A stretch of DNA of 64,000 nt from Cylicocyclus nassatus (lineage: Eukaryota > Nematoda > Chromadorea > Rhabditida > Strongylidae), in contig CATQJL010000223.1 of NCBI GenBank assembly GCA_958299035.1, forward strand, positions 76,587,600 to 76,651,599, given 5' to 3'. Made by a program: the position numbers and the translations under genes. Numbering within the stretch: position 1 is the first letter of the stretch; every line of letters begins with the position of its first letter. The notes under the pieces are model-generated. The model worked only from the letters and a program-made list of their open reading frames with translations, did no database searches and had not been told where the DNA came from. Positions 23,664 to 36,039 of the stretch are shown here, piece after piece.

Positions 23664-24095
23664 AGGGTGTCCCAAAAAATGTGCACACTGTTTGACTGTA
23701 ACTAACTCTCTTGTAATGACGTGTTGCGAGAAGCTTTAGGTACCATTTTGTAGAGCGAGGTTCAACTTAAATTTAAAGTGTAGCGCGAATCACCGATTGC
23801 TCATTCTACTGGAGGATTACGGTAGAAACTTCAAACATATAGTTATACACAGCAATCACATAACTACTAAAATGTATAACAAAACTGATGATTTCGATTT
23901 TTAAGTCAGGAGATTTATCAATGCAGGTTCATGTATATCGAATAAGATCAAATTAGCAACTATATATACAGAGTATGTAAGAATAGCTAGAACATGTTCA
24001 GAATTTGAGGACTTCCTTAACAGAATACGTCGGTTGAAAAGCATACTTGAGTATAATGGTTATAACGATTTGACTATTCTTGCTTGCGATACTAA

Positions 24096-24560
24096 CAGGG
24101 GAAGGATACTTGGATGCCGTAGCCATTTATAATGATTTGTATACCAAAAAGTGCGCTTTTAAATGCTGGTTCGTAGACTGTCTTTCATATCTGCGAAACG
24201 ATAATCTGAATGGAGTTATGATTTTTTTTTCATTAAAAAAATTGCATTCCTGCGGAGGGTCAAAATCATCAATAAAAAATTTTCTCTCCTTTCCAAATGC
24301 TGAGTATGATGCAGATAGTCTAAATAAATATAACTACGTCTAAAATTTTTTTTCAGTAGCATCAAACGGTAGGCTAGATCAAATCTGATGATTTTTACTA
24401 CCCAAAAGTAGGCTAAATTTTCAAGGAAAAAAGTTCATAACTTTCTTCAAAAGATCGTTTCGCAGATCTCAAGCACAGATTCAGAATCTGCATTCGAAGG
24501 CGCATTTTTTGGTATACAAATCATTAGGAATGGCCGCGGCATCCAACTATCCTTCCCTTG
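24096..24560. mobile_element. Foldback MITE, 3-bp TSD family (copy 2)
   Basis: It begins CAGGGGAAGGATAC and ends ATCCTTCCCTTG, with TAA at 24093-24095 and 24561-24563. The arms pair over about 110 bp, including TTTGTATACCAAAAAGTGCG and its complement. Confidence 0.9.
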
Positions 24561-24689
24561 TAAGCTTATTAATGAAAATAGTTATATCTTCTTTAAATAT
24601 AATCTGATAAATAGTAATAAAACCATATTAAGTACAGTTAAGAGAGTTTTGGTAGAATCTTTTCACGTACCATAAAAAACATATACATA

Positions 24690-25335
24690 CATGCATACAT
24701 CTATACACACAAACATGAAAAAACACAAACACAAACATAACATAAACATATACACATACACATACACATACATAGACACCATACACACATACACATACAT
24801 ATTCACATACACATATACACATATACATATACACATACACATATACATATACATACACATACACATACATACATATATACACATACACATGCACATACTC
24901 ATGCACATACACATACACATACAAATACAAACACTCAAACACATACACATACACATATACTTACACATACACAAACATATACATATACACACAAATACAC
25001 TTACATATACACATGTACAAACACATACACATACACTTACACATACACATACACATACATATACGCATACAAACACACATATCCGTACACATACACATAC
25101 ACATACACATAAATACACATACACACACATATACACACATACACACACATACACACATACACACACATACACAACATACACACATACACACATACACACA
25201 TACACATACAGATACAGATACACATACATATACACATACACAAACACATACATATACACACATAGTCACACTTACACACACTTATACAGAAACATACAAG
25301 ACATACATATACTCATATATTCACACATTCCACAC
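24690..25335. repeat. CATACA-type microsatellite
   Basis: About 650 bp of ACATAC / ACACAT hexamer-like repeats with occasional TA interruptions. It yields open frames of more than 190 codons on both strands (histidine/threonine or tyrosine/valine/cysteine repeats) that are not genes. Confidence 0.95.
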
Positions 25336-26240
25336 ACTGCCTTTGGAGGTCAATGTTAGTATTGATCGATGCTCTGCTCCAATCCAAAAATGACCCAACA
25401 TTTGGCTGCGTAGAAATCACATTTTATGACGCGCCAAAACTTGGCTGAGTATCATTTTATTTGCAGGCGGTTGGTACGAAATGCGATTTCGGTCATCTTC
25501 GCCCCTTTGCCACCGACATTGGATGTTTCGATTGGACAAGGATAAGGTGAGTTTTTTATGATTTTTTACTAACCAAAGCCCTCCCTCCTTACTGATGAGT
25601 TCCGGGGAGGGCTCATTAACTATTTGGTATCCGTCTAAGGGTAGGAACGAAACGGATGTTCCTTTTTATTAGTTTTTTATTTTGATCAATATTTTTTCAT
25701 AGAATTTTTGGTCCTTGTCTTCTTTCCTTTTGCTTTTTCTACATGGTGTCACTGTGAGAAAAGCGGCCTTTCAAAAATTTTCAGAAAAATGTGGAAACTT
25801 GTGTAATAGGGTTTTCATGGACGCTGAGTTCAATACCCAACTCTTTACAAAGTTACGAAGCTTTCTAAACGGTGTAACCGCACTTTCTAGGAACATTGAA
25901 AAAATGGCCGCTATTGCTTACCTCGCATAATTTTATAATGAAGCTTTACGAACAGTGCAAACTTCACATTTAGAATCAGCAACTCTAATTAGCCCAGTGT
26001 GAAAGTTTCCAGGTTGTTTTGGTTCCTTTTTAAAACAAAATATGGCCTTTCATGGCTGAAGACCCTCTTCAAATTTTCTACCGTAATCCTACAGTAAGAA
26101 TGAGCGATCGGCGATTCGCTCTACGCTGTAAATCTAAGTTGAACCTCGCTCTACAAAACGGTAGCTAAAGCTTCTCGAAACACTTGAATATAAGAGAGTT
26201 TTTACAATCAAACAGTCTGCACATTTTTTGGGACACCCTG

Positions 26241-27418
26241 TCTATTGTACTAGCTTCACTTCTCACTCTCTGAGCTTTGATCTTCTCCTATTTTCTCACT
26301 TTTCTGAAAAGGAAAGCTTTTATATTTGACTGTTTTGCTTTGTACCACGGAAACGCTTTTTCCTTCGACGTTCTCCCATATTCCACAATTTCATGCATTC
26401 AGAATTACAGCAGCCGTGTAGACTCAAACAATCTATGACTTCCCATTGACCGATTCTGCTACAAAAGAACAACTTCCGGGATCAGCACTTTGGGCATTTC
26501 GTAACAATCACGAATTACTATATGTTCACATAGCCGCATGGACCATCACATTGTATCGACACTTTGAATGCAATCGAAAATTATGCAGTTGAGAAAGCGG
26601 AACTAACCGGTGTTCCAGCTACCTCTAAAGGTGTTTGTGTTCTAAAAGAAACATGCAGTGTTTTCAAAAAATGTACGTTTCATACATTTTAAGTAGTGAA
26701 TCTTGAAACATATGCTTTTTGCAAGCATAGCACAAAGTGGGTAACCACGATGTGCGTTAAACTCTGTGGCATGTGGCTGATCACCAGTCCCCAGCGGTTG
26801 GAAAATAAAAATGGATGGTTGGTAGTTAGTTAAAGGCTCATTGCTATCCAAAAAAATGCATGGCCTTTCGTGAAGCTGCCTGCCTGTCATCTTCCTACAG
26901 TCCACTTATCGTTGTGCGAGAGCGATGCACACAGTTCAATCAAAGCAAAAAATTTAGCAGAATGATTTCAGAGAGTGGATGCCGGTGCGTACGAGCAGAG
27001 AGTTTATCGTGATAGCCAACCTCAACAGCTGTTTCGCGCATGTAGATTCATGACGCCAGCATACGCAAAGCACACATCTCGAAAAGCATGCGCTAGGAAA
27101 TGTTTACATTTTTCTAGATGAGACCTCTTTCATTGATTGTAAATGACTTCAGTATGAGATGTTTGTACCTTTGTACCTCATGTTTACATGCAATGACTGC
27201 ATTGATCCCATTGCGAATAAATTTCAAACTTCTGAAGTATCTTCCAGCTTATTTACGTTTCTACCAGTTACAGATCGAAGCATTTATGTAAGTGTAAAAT
27301 TACAAAGCATCCATTGTGAGACTAAAGTGAAATTGCTTGCTTGCAAATCGGGTAAAAATTGCCAAACATATGATAGATTTTTCTTGACAATGTCACTCCA
27401 TCTCTCAATTTCAAATTG
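26241..27418. other. Unassigned DNA with two weak frames
   Basis: A minus-strand frame (26642-26905) and a plus-strand frame from 27159 that runs into the repeat at 27419 are open but unrecognised. The second has a GTAAGTG donor-like site near 27288, preceded by the acceptor-like TTACGTTTCTACCAG. I cannot build a consistent gene from them. Confidence 0.3.
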
Positions 27419-27647
27419 GACTAGCTGGCTTACCCGGCTCCGCTCGGCTCTGTCAAAAACGATAAAAATTCCATTCCTACTCCTGCACAACCTTCCCTGT
27501 GCCCTCTTCTACATGCAGTTCCCTATTCCCGCTGTGTTAGTAATCAGCATGCTCACCTACCTCCCTCAACAACCCCCAGCCCCGTAGGTCAAATTTTGCA
27601 AAAAATTGATAAAATCGATAAAAGTAAGGATAGTTCTAAAAACTGAT

Positions 27648-29100
27648 GGCGTTATTCGGCTGTTCGGGCCCCAGAATGTTTTCTTGTGATGGATCTTGCT
27701 CAAACTCGGTATATGAGGGTAATTCGAGCCACTGATGACAAACATCTTAGTCATCTCGCGCGATAGCGTCATTTTCTGGGTTTACGGTGGGTACATGTAA
27801 GAAATTAAAATCATGGATTTTACTGAAATTTCGCTTAGGGTGGCTAATTGACATGCTGATTACGAGTATCACACTCCTGCATTTTGGAGCGTTAACACTG
27901 GGTTATGTTAGGTATACTGCAGAGGGGCAAAATCTCAGTTTTGACTGAAACTCGATCTAGAAAAATTCGACCTTCTGACCACGTTTAAAACACTTCCGTT
28001 GCGTTTTGAGACCTTTTCGCAGAGTTACGGTAGGTACATGGCAGCCGGTAAAAATCATAAACCTGCCTGAAACCTTGACAGGGGGTTACCTAAAGTGCTG
28101 TTTCAAGAATATCGTACTCAATTCCCACGATAAAGGCAATTCGTATGGTATGAAAGGTTTCACGCGACCGCAATGCTTTCCTTATAAGACCACTGCAGCG
28201 CGCAATATACCCTTCGGCGGGAGGGGGGGGGGGGGAGATTCGCCGCTTGTGTTAGGCGCAAGGACAGGTTATCAGGATGGCGCTGGAGACCACCAAAACG
28301 AATGTTTCCCCAATTCGTGACTATCCGGATCTAAATTGGCCCGAAAGCGAAAAAATGTCCATTCAAACCCTGCAACTCACCATAACTTCACTATTGCGTT
28401 ATGACAGCGAGCAAGCATCATATTCATAAGCGATATACTTGTGAACCGTTACATGTAAGGTTTTGAGCAAATCTGGAACTTCGGCTCATCTACTGTACAC
28501 CCACCGTAACCCAAGAAAATGGCACTATCCTGCGAAATTAGCGTGATATTCATGTTCAGCGCGCCAAATGGCCACCATAGACAAAGTTTGGAGCAAATCT
28601 ATGTTCTCGACCCCATGCCATATAACCACCACATCTCTATGAAAAGGTCCCAATATGCAGAGAGATGATATTCGTAATTAGCATGTCGAATAAACCATAT
28701 GGACCGAAGTCTAGCCGAATTCATGATTTTGACTTCCTACCGTACACCTATCGTAACCACTCGGGAAGATGTTCTGCGGAGAAAGTGTAATATCTGTAAT
28801 CGGCATGTAAAGGGTTGGGCATACTTCACGCGATTTGGCAATTTGCCAGAAGTCTTCGGATCCAACATTAGCAAACTGCACATGCAAGTGTGTATAACTT
28901 ACGTAAAGTGATGAAATGCCCTATCTTCTGTACATTTATAATGTGCTTACAATGAGTTATGGACACCTGGAATATTGCCATATCGCGTCGCGATTGAAAT
29001 CGCTTGAAGTATGCCCGGCACTTGAGATAAACCCTTATACACGAAGTTTGAACAAGCTCACCACAAAAAAATTTTGGGGCCCGGATAGCCGAATAGCGCC
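27648..29100. mobile_element. Foldback element with near-perfect 8-bp TSD
   Basis: The left end GGCGTTATTCGGCTGTTCGG pairs with CCGGATAGCCGAATAGCGCC at the right. Flanks are AAACTGAT (27640-27647) and AAATTGAT (29101-29108), one mismatch in eight. Pairing extends inward past GGGGCCC and the TTGCTCAAACTCGG block. No coding function is apparent. Confidence 0.8.
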
Positions 29101-29749
29101 AAATTGATATTGTACTCGTAATCAGCATGCTCGATTACCCCCCTGTGCCAAATCCCAGCCCCGTAGCTCAAACTTTGCAAAAAAAAATCGATAAAATGGA
29201 TAAAAGTAATCGATATTCCTGAAAATTAATATTGTAATCGGAATCCCCTGCTCGATTATCTCCCTGCGCAAACTCCCAGCCTCGCAGGTCAAACTTTACA
29301 AAAAAATCGATAAAATCGATAAAAGTAATCGATAATTCTGTAATCTAATATTGTATTCGAAATCCCCATGCTCGATTACCCTCCTGTGAAAATTCCCAGC
29401 CCCGTAGCTCAAACTTTGCAAAAAAATCGATAAAATCGATAAAAATAATGGATAATTTCAAAATCTAATGTTGTGTATTCGGAATCCCCATGCTCACTTA
29501 CCCCCTGTGCAAACTCCCAGCCCCGCAGGTCAAACTTTACAAGAAAATCGATAAAATCGATAAAAATAATGGACGATTTTAAAAGCTAATTTTGTAATCG
29601 TAATCAGCATGCTCGAATACCCCCTGTGCCACCCAGCCCCGTAGGTGAACTCTGCAAAAAAGTCGATAAAAATCGACAAAATCGATATCGATCGATGACG
29701 AGAAGTAACCTATGACACCCGCCGGGGCCTGAAGTGTATGTGTGCCAAG

Positions 29750-30103
29750 CAGTGGCGTACCCAGGATTTCGGCTCGGGGGGGAGGGGGGAGGGACAAAAA
29801 TGTTTTTTTAATGAAGGTGCGTGGCGTCAGCGCATTCCAAAAAATTTTTTGGGGTGCTTCTCAAAATTTTTGCGGGTCCCCAACCCGAAAAATTTTTTTT
29901 ACAAGGCTAATTTGTATTTTTGAAAATTTTTAAAAATTATTTTAATTATTTACAAGTAAAGACAAGTCCTTTGCACATTTTTGTAACACATTAAGTTAGT
30001 TTCAAAAATTTCACGACCCATTTCCAATACGGCCCGGACCAAACTTGGCACCAGTGGCGTACCGAGAGGGGGGAGGCCCCCCCCCCTCCTCGGTACGCCA
30101 CTG
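29750..30103. mobile_element. hAT-like MITE with exact 8-bp TSD
   Basis: It starts CAGTGGCGTACCCAGG and ends GGTACGCCACTG. GTGCCAAG flanks it exactly at 29742-29749 and 30104-30111. The interior matches 22046-22426 in reverse orientation. Its right part contains an unusual palindrome (30034-30121). Confidence 0.9.
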
Positions 30104-30121
30104 GTGCCAAGTTTGGTCCGG
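30034..30121. repeat. Near-perfect palindrome made of hAT end plus flanking host DNA
   Basis: CCGGACCAAACTTGGCAC followed by CAGTGGCGTACCGAG is mirrored by the true right end and its flank, with a short G/C-tract centre. The left half carries a reverse-complement copy of host flank inside the MITE. It is not explained by simple insertion. Confidence 0.9.
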
Positions 30122-30571
30122 ATCGGTTTAGAAATGGAATTTTCTATTCGGAACATACGTACACACATACAGACAGACAGGCAGCGAGACAGACAGACAT
30201 AAAAACAGACATTCAGCTTTATATATAAGATGAAATGTAAGTGATTACTTATAATCTTACTCCAGTATACATCGCTTCTTCTTTTTTATTTGCTCTTCAG
30301 TGAATTTTCTGTAGTCTACCCCTACCAAAAACGTGAGAAGAGGTAATTTTCGAGCGTTTTGTCAGAAAACTTCATATTCTTGTACAAAGTTTAGGCGTTA
30401 ACATGGACCTTCATTTTCGTTCGTCTAAATTTGAAAGCAGAATAATCTTATGAGCTATTCAAAGGAACGGCACAAAGTCCGTTTTTTCTACATGAAACGA
30501 ACACCAATCTGAAGAGCATCGAATGCTGATTTTACAAGTGTTTGTTCCTGCCAAGCGCCTTTAGACGCTGA

Positions 30572-32257
30572 CAAGGGAAGGATGGTTGTCGAAATGGCCT
30601 TTTGAGATGGTTTGTATACCATGCTAGAGGGCATAAGACGCTGACTCTAAATCTGGCTTCATTATCTGCGTATGAGCGTTCATTGGAGAAAAATTGAATC
30701 AAATAATATAAAACAGTAGTAAAATTTTTCGTAGCGCTTCAATGGACCAGTGGTAATCTTTCCAGCACTCCATAAATTGAATGATCTTAAGTGAGATATA
30801 TCCGCACTGCGGCTGTCTCATTCAAGCGCTGGAAAATTTTTGGAACTGTTTTATCCCAAAAAACATTCATTTTTTTGCTCCTTCAAATGCTCATAACCAG
30901 GGTAAAGCGGGGGGTGCGGCACGCTGCAGGGGGGGGGATCGTTAGGGGAGGGGGTAGGTAGGGGGGGGGTCGTATCGACCCAAGGTCAAAAGCACTTGTA
31001 CAAGCTGTGTGACTAAATTGACTTGATGAAAGCGCTGTTGAAATCCTGCAAAATTCAAGTTCAACGACACAAACTTGCAGATACCGTATGCCTACCGTAA
31101 CCTACCGTACCTCTAATCAAGCATAATTGTCGTAATCCGCGTGTCGAATAACCCCTATGCGCCAAGTTTCAGCGAACTCTGAGGTCTCCGAGCAGTAAAC
31201 AACCTTGCATAAAGCAGTAATTCAAAACATGATTAACTTCATCTTAACGGTGAGTAAGCTACCTCTTCTTGCACTCAATACAAAGCACTACTCCTTCTTT
31301 GCCCACCTCAGGAATCCCGCTTCAGAAGACCTTTAAACTATTGAATTAGAAGCCAACCAAAATCTCGTTTTTCCCATTTTCCGCTTTTGATCGCTGTGCT
31401 TTCACCAGATATTACTCAGAGCTAAGAAGACGAATCATGCTCAAAACATTCCTATGGAATCTACGAGGTTTAGGCTATCGATTCATATAAATACCGTCGG
31501 CTAAAAATGTTTTTTTTTGATATAGTTAATGGGGTGCTGCACACCCGCTTAAAAGCTGCGGCTGCCGCAGGTTTTGACGGGGGGTGCCGCAGGCCATTAA
31601 CTATATCAAACATTTTTAGCGGACAATATTTAAATGAATCGATAGCCTAGATCACCTAGTTTTCACAGAAGTAATTTGAGCATGATTCGTCTTCTTAGCT
31701 CTGAGTAATATCTGGTGAAAGCACAGCGATCAAAAGCGGAAAATGGGAAAAACGAGATTTTGGTTGGCTTCTAATTCCACAATTTGCAGGTCTTCTGAAA
31801 CGGGAATCCCGAGGTGGACAGAGAAGGAGTAGTGCTTTGTCTTGAGTGCAAAAATGGATAGCTAATTCACCTTTGAAACAAAGTTGACCATGTTGGAATT
31901 TGACCATTTCACTTAGGTAGCCTAGTATCTTGAATCATCAGAATTCGCTCAAACTTTGTCTACAGGGGTTAATTGACATGCTCATTATGGATATGTTGCC
32001 CATTATGTTTGACAGGGCCTCCAAGTAATGCTATCTTAAGGGTATAGTCCAGGGGGGTCTTATTAAGACAGCAATTAGGGGGGGGGGGGGTCGTAACCAG
32101 CGATCGTGTGCCACACCCCTTGCTTGACCCTGCTCATAACTCATCGTCCAGGAATGCTCCGCAGATAAGGAGGGCAGATTTGGAGTCAGCGTTTTATGTC
32201 ATCCACCATCACACAGGTCATCGCTACAGGCCACTTCGACTGACTATGCTTCCCTTG
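30572..32257. mobile_element. Foldback MITE, 3-bp TSD family (copy 3) carrying a hAT element
   Basis: It begins CAAGGGAAGGATGG and ends GCTTCCCTTG, with TGA at 30569-30571 and 32258-32260. Removing the internal element at 30898-32132 and one TSD copy leaves about 443 bp, similar to its relatives. Confidence 0.85.
30898..32132. mobile_element. hAT-type non-autonomous element (copy B)
   Basis: It starts CAGGGTAAAGC and ends GCTTGACCCTG. CTCATAAC flanks it exactly at 30890-30897 and 32133-32140. The interior is itself a foldback (about 31250-31545 against 31590-31900) around a GC-rich centre, and it shares text with copy A at 9482-10836. Confidence 0.9.
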
Positions 32258-32363
32258 TGAGTTATGAGCGTTTTGACGTGAAAAATTGGACGTGCAACTT
32301 GCTCGATTGCCCACTGTTGGATTATCAGAGCACTGTATGCAAAAATACGCTTCGTCGAGTATA

Positions 32364-33129
32364 CAGGGTGTTTAAAAATTTCGTGGCCAAAGTACTTCCA
32401 AATAGAATTTTGACGCGTTTTTTGTTTTATTGTGCTCATCAGACCCAGTGAAATCAAGTTTCTTCGCGGTTTCTTTGACTTTTTATTAGATTGAAACACA
32501 TCAGTATAGCTTTCCAAACCTCTTTCCTTAAATGCCTGTTACAAAAAAGGAAACATAATTCACAGAGAACATGGTATGCCTTCTAAAAGCCTTTTTTTGA
32601 AGGTTTTTCAAATGTGCTTTTACTTTCGTGAAATTAAGTTCATTTTGAAATATCGTGCCTTGGAAGACAACAGATCCTTTTTCAGGATTTTTTCGTCAAA
32701 AAGTCCCGCATCGAAATTACTATATCTTTCTTGTCTTCAAAATCTTTGCAGGCGTGCAAAATTCTTGAAAACCAAACTGGCGCAGCGATTGTCTGTTGTA
32801 ACTCAGCCCATAGAAAAATCTTCGTTAGCAAGCTAATGAAGAACTTTTGTTGTGTAAAGAAAGTGTAAATCTAGGGCTTTCTGTAGTAAAAAAGAACCAA
32901 AAGCTGTTTCCTCTTTCTGGCGTTGAAAAAAAAAAGAACAAATTAGATAACGCATTCTTCAAGGAAGCTGAAAAAATTGTTTACTTCCAAATTTTTAGGG
33001 TATCTTGAGGCAAAAAATATTTTTCTTTGTTGATTCAGTGGTTTCTAAGTTTGGCGAACATATATAGCAAAAATCGAGTTAGCATTCACAGTTGAAACGC
33101 TCAGGAACCCGAACTTTTCAAACACCCTG
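32364..33129. mobile_element. CAGGGTGTT-family element (766 bp)
   Basis: CAGGGTGTTTAAAAATTTCG at the left and CTTTTCAAACACCCTG at the right are inverted and flanked by TA. This is the uninterrupted relative of 16246-17220. Confidence 0.85.
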
Positions 33130-35219
33130 TACTCCTAACAACACTGCTTTGTTTGTCTGCGCAGACCGTATCAATCAATTTTATACCTGAATTTGTGCAA
33201 CTTTGGATAGTATTCTCCAGTAGCGTATTTCTTGCTTTCACCCATGACCATCGTGCAAAAAGGCGCTTGGCAAAACAGATGAAACCCTGGAATCAGCGTT
33301 GAATGCTCTTCGTGTAATAATCTATAGAAATGGACTTCGACATTGGGCCCTTCTCTTGTAGCGATGAACTCTATGCGCAATGGAAGTATTGATTCTGATT
33401 TGATTATGTTCGAGTTCTATGTTCTAAAAGAAATAGATGTTTTGCAAACACTGTGTTACAGAAACAAGCCAATGACGGCTGTGCTTGTTTAGTAACATCC
33501 TCAGCGAGCTCGGATGTGACACACGTAATGTTCATTGTTGCGTATTATAATGTTATCGCCTCATATTAGGTGATAATATTGGTTTGTTTCAAAAGTTCTA
33601 CCCGTTTTCGAAGTTTATGTTTAAGTCACTGCAACTCTTTTTAGAAATGTTCTTTGCTATGCAATAAAGTGTGCTAGGTTTTACAAATCTTTGGCAAATC
33701 CATGCACGCGCAAAGATTACTGCAGCAGCAAAAAGAAAGATATGCCAAGCGCAATTTTTTTTCGCAGTAAAGCTGCTCGCAAAGCCTACGAAGGAGCCTG
33801 CAGATATAGAAGACAGATTTGAGATCAGCATTTCATGCTGCATCGAATGGCATGCAGCTTGCATGGATTGGCCACATCGACTCTGACTATTCCCTTGTAC
33901 GCTCTCAGAGTCGGCGCTTACTCGTAATTTGAGTTTCATTGCAAGGGGTACTGATGCCGCTAGGCTGCAATAACTACAAAAAAAATTTTGCGTATCAGTC
34001 TACGTTGCGTTGCATACGCCTTAATCTCGCATGGAAATGTAAGAAACAAACTATCGTAAAAATGTCATAGTGGAGAAAATACTGTTCTGTGCCCAAAAAA
34101 CGCCGCAGTTCTAGGACATTACTGTCTTTGAGCTGTATCCCGTCAAGAAAAAGCAGTGATAAGAGGACTTTTTCTGCAGGATGACATTTTTCGTTCCAGC
34201 TTTTCTATCAAGATCGAAGATGTTACAGCAACGTACGAGGTACTGCCATAAACAAAATTTTGCTTTTTAGAGCTGAACAGCAACATTCCAATGTTTTTTA
34301 ACGATCAGACTCAAAATCAGCTTACAGTGCAGTTTTTGAAATCTTGGTTTTCCGAGACTAGACAATAAAAAGTTTCTTTTTTAATAATTATCGTAGAGAG
34401 CAAGTTTTTGTCTATTCTGAATACAAAGCATGAATTTATTTATAAAGAAGTTATTGAATTTCTTCTAATTCACGCACGAATTTTCGCTCAACCGATTTGA
34501 CATCTATAGAATTTATTAAGAAAAAAGAGTTGCTAGAAGCAAAAAAAAACATTCCTTGAGTACTATTCCTATTATGAGTTTGCAATGATTTGAAGGTTGT
34601 TCTTATTGGGGTTGAAGAAAGGATAGAGTTATAACTGACGTTAGTGCTAAAAGGGGAAAAAGAGTTAAACTGAAGCATTTTGTAGATCTGTAATGATTTC
34701 GAGATTTCGAGACAGAAGCTAAAGGGTTATACGTAGTATAAGGTTTCCCTTCAAATAAGAAAACTTAGCGGTTTTTTACATCTCAAATATAACGTAAATA
34801 TAATATAATATAGAAATTTGCTTCCTGCACAGTTTACGAGTTAGGTCTAAGACAAATTAGTAGAATTCTCGAAAGAAGTGGGAACTACTTTGTTCTGAGT
34901 CAAATTGAAAGTGATTAGGTGTAGTTATCGTTAATTATCGATACAAGTGACATAGTTACAGATACATAATGAACATAGCACAGTTACCGATTCGAGTAAC
35001 TTTGTGTGACATGTAAAGAAATGAGGAAAAAATAGAATCTCCACGATACTGACATTGTAATGCGTAGTTTGGCTGAATATCGATTAGTATGGTGAGAAAG
35101 ATTTTACTAGAGTGGTTAAAATTAACAGGTTAAAATAAGCTAAAGAGGGGTTTCTAGGGCATTATTGTATAATATGGAATGAATGAGTTCGCTGGTGCGA
35201 TATCTTATCGCATCGCGGA
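33130..35219. other. Two MITE remnants, otherwise no feature
   Basis: Right-arm fragments of the 3-bp-TSD foldback family occur at about 33280-33358 (GGAATCAGCGTTGAATGC ... TTCTCTTG) and about 33805-33897 (GAGATCAGCATTTCATGC ... TTCCCTTG). The left arms are not found. The remaining DNA shows no gene-like exons or repeats. Confidence 0.5.
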
Positions 35220-36039
35220 CTAAAGCCCTGGCCATATACAGCGATTTCATCGTCGCGATTCCATCGCCGAAGAATTTCGTGATTATAGCGACGACGCGAC
35301 TTTCAATCGCTGATCGCGTATTCTGGACATACTTATCTGTTCAGCGATTAAGGTGAAAATACACATCTCAACACTCGTTCTATGTTTTCTTTTGCCATCC
35401 ATAAAGTATTCAGCGTGATTTCTTTACATTTGCAGATTTTTTTGTTTTTTTCGACATCAATACGTCCAGCATCAACATTTCATATTAGTTCGCGCATTTA
35501 CATCTTCGCTCAACTTTCCTCGTTGGATGCAGGATGCAAAAGCAGCTCTCCCATGTTGTAGCTGCGGTTTTGCTCAGATACATAAATAATACGGATATTA
35601 CAATCATGAGTTTCGAACAATTGAACATATTGATTTTCTGATGGCACTAATTAGAATGGACGCGCATCACAAAACGACAGAGGGGCAATTGCTAAGTGCA
35701 AAAGGAAATCTGCATCATATTTCAACATCACCGCAGAAAAAGCGAGTCGAAAAAGAAAAGAACTATTTCAAAAACTTTTAGGAAAGAAATCCAATTTCAG
35801 CGATGTCGCCCCGTCGCTGATTTCGAATTGGCGACGCGATATCGCAAGATTTTGGCCAAATCGCGGCGATATCGCTGGAATAGGTATGGCCTAGGAAAAC
35901 ACGTAGCGATCCGTCGCGCCGGACAGCTAGCACGACCGATATGCATGATTTGCCGGCATGAAATAGGGGGTATTGCAGTTGTCCGATTGCAAAAATCGCA
36001 TCGCGGTGATTTTTTTTGATGGTATGACCAGAGCCTTAG
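35220..36039. mobile_element. About 810-bp MITE with CTAARGCYCTGGYCATA ends
   Basis: CTAAAGCCCTGGCCATA at the left is mirrored, with a few mismatches, by TATGACCAGAGCCTTAG at the right. Subterminal regions are rich in CGATGCG / CGCGATATCGC words on both sides. The 107-codon frame inside (35696-36019) is arginine-rich and unrecognised. Confidence 0.6.

Larger units (their letters stand above)
23664..26240. mobile_element. CAGGGTGTCCC-family element expanded by insertions (2.6 kb)
   Basis: The left end AGGGTGTCCCAAAAAATGTG and the right end CATTTTTTGGGACACCCTG pair. Inward, the TAGAGCGAGGTTCAACTTA block is found inverted near 26130. The 679-bp relative at 19200 shows that most of the interior is inserted DNA: a 465-bp foldback MITE (24096-24560) and a 650-bp microsatellite. 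Confidence 0.75.
27419..30231 (+). mobile_element. Dispersed 120-bp-unit element, multi-unit copy with insertions
   Basis: It starts ACTAGCTGGCTTACCCGG and ends with ACATACAGACAGACAG-type DNA and TTTATATATAAGAT. About six 120-bp ATCGATAAAA units lie near 27540 and between 29110 and 29740. A foldback element (27648-29100) sits in the first unit and a hAT-like MITE (29750-30103) interrupts the GTGTGCCAAG segment. The short intact copy at 51771-52070 defines the ends. Directional ends without terminal inverted repeats suggest a retroposed element, but the class is not established. Confidence 0.75.

Noticed and set aside
24628..25393. Open frames of 108-222 codons on both strands
   Set aside because: They are translations of a CATACA microsatellite (His/Thr or Tyr/Val/Cys strings) and have no protein character.
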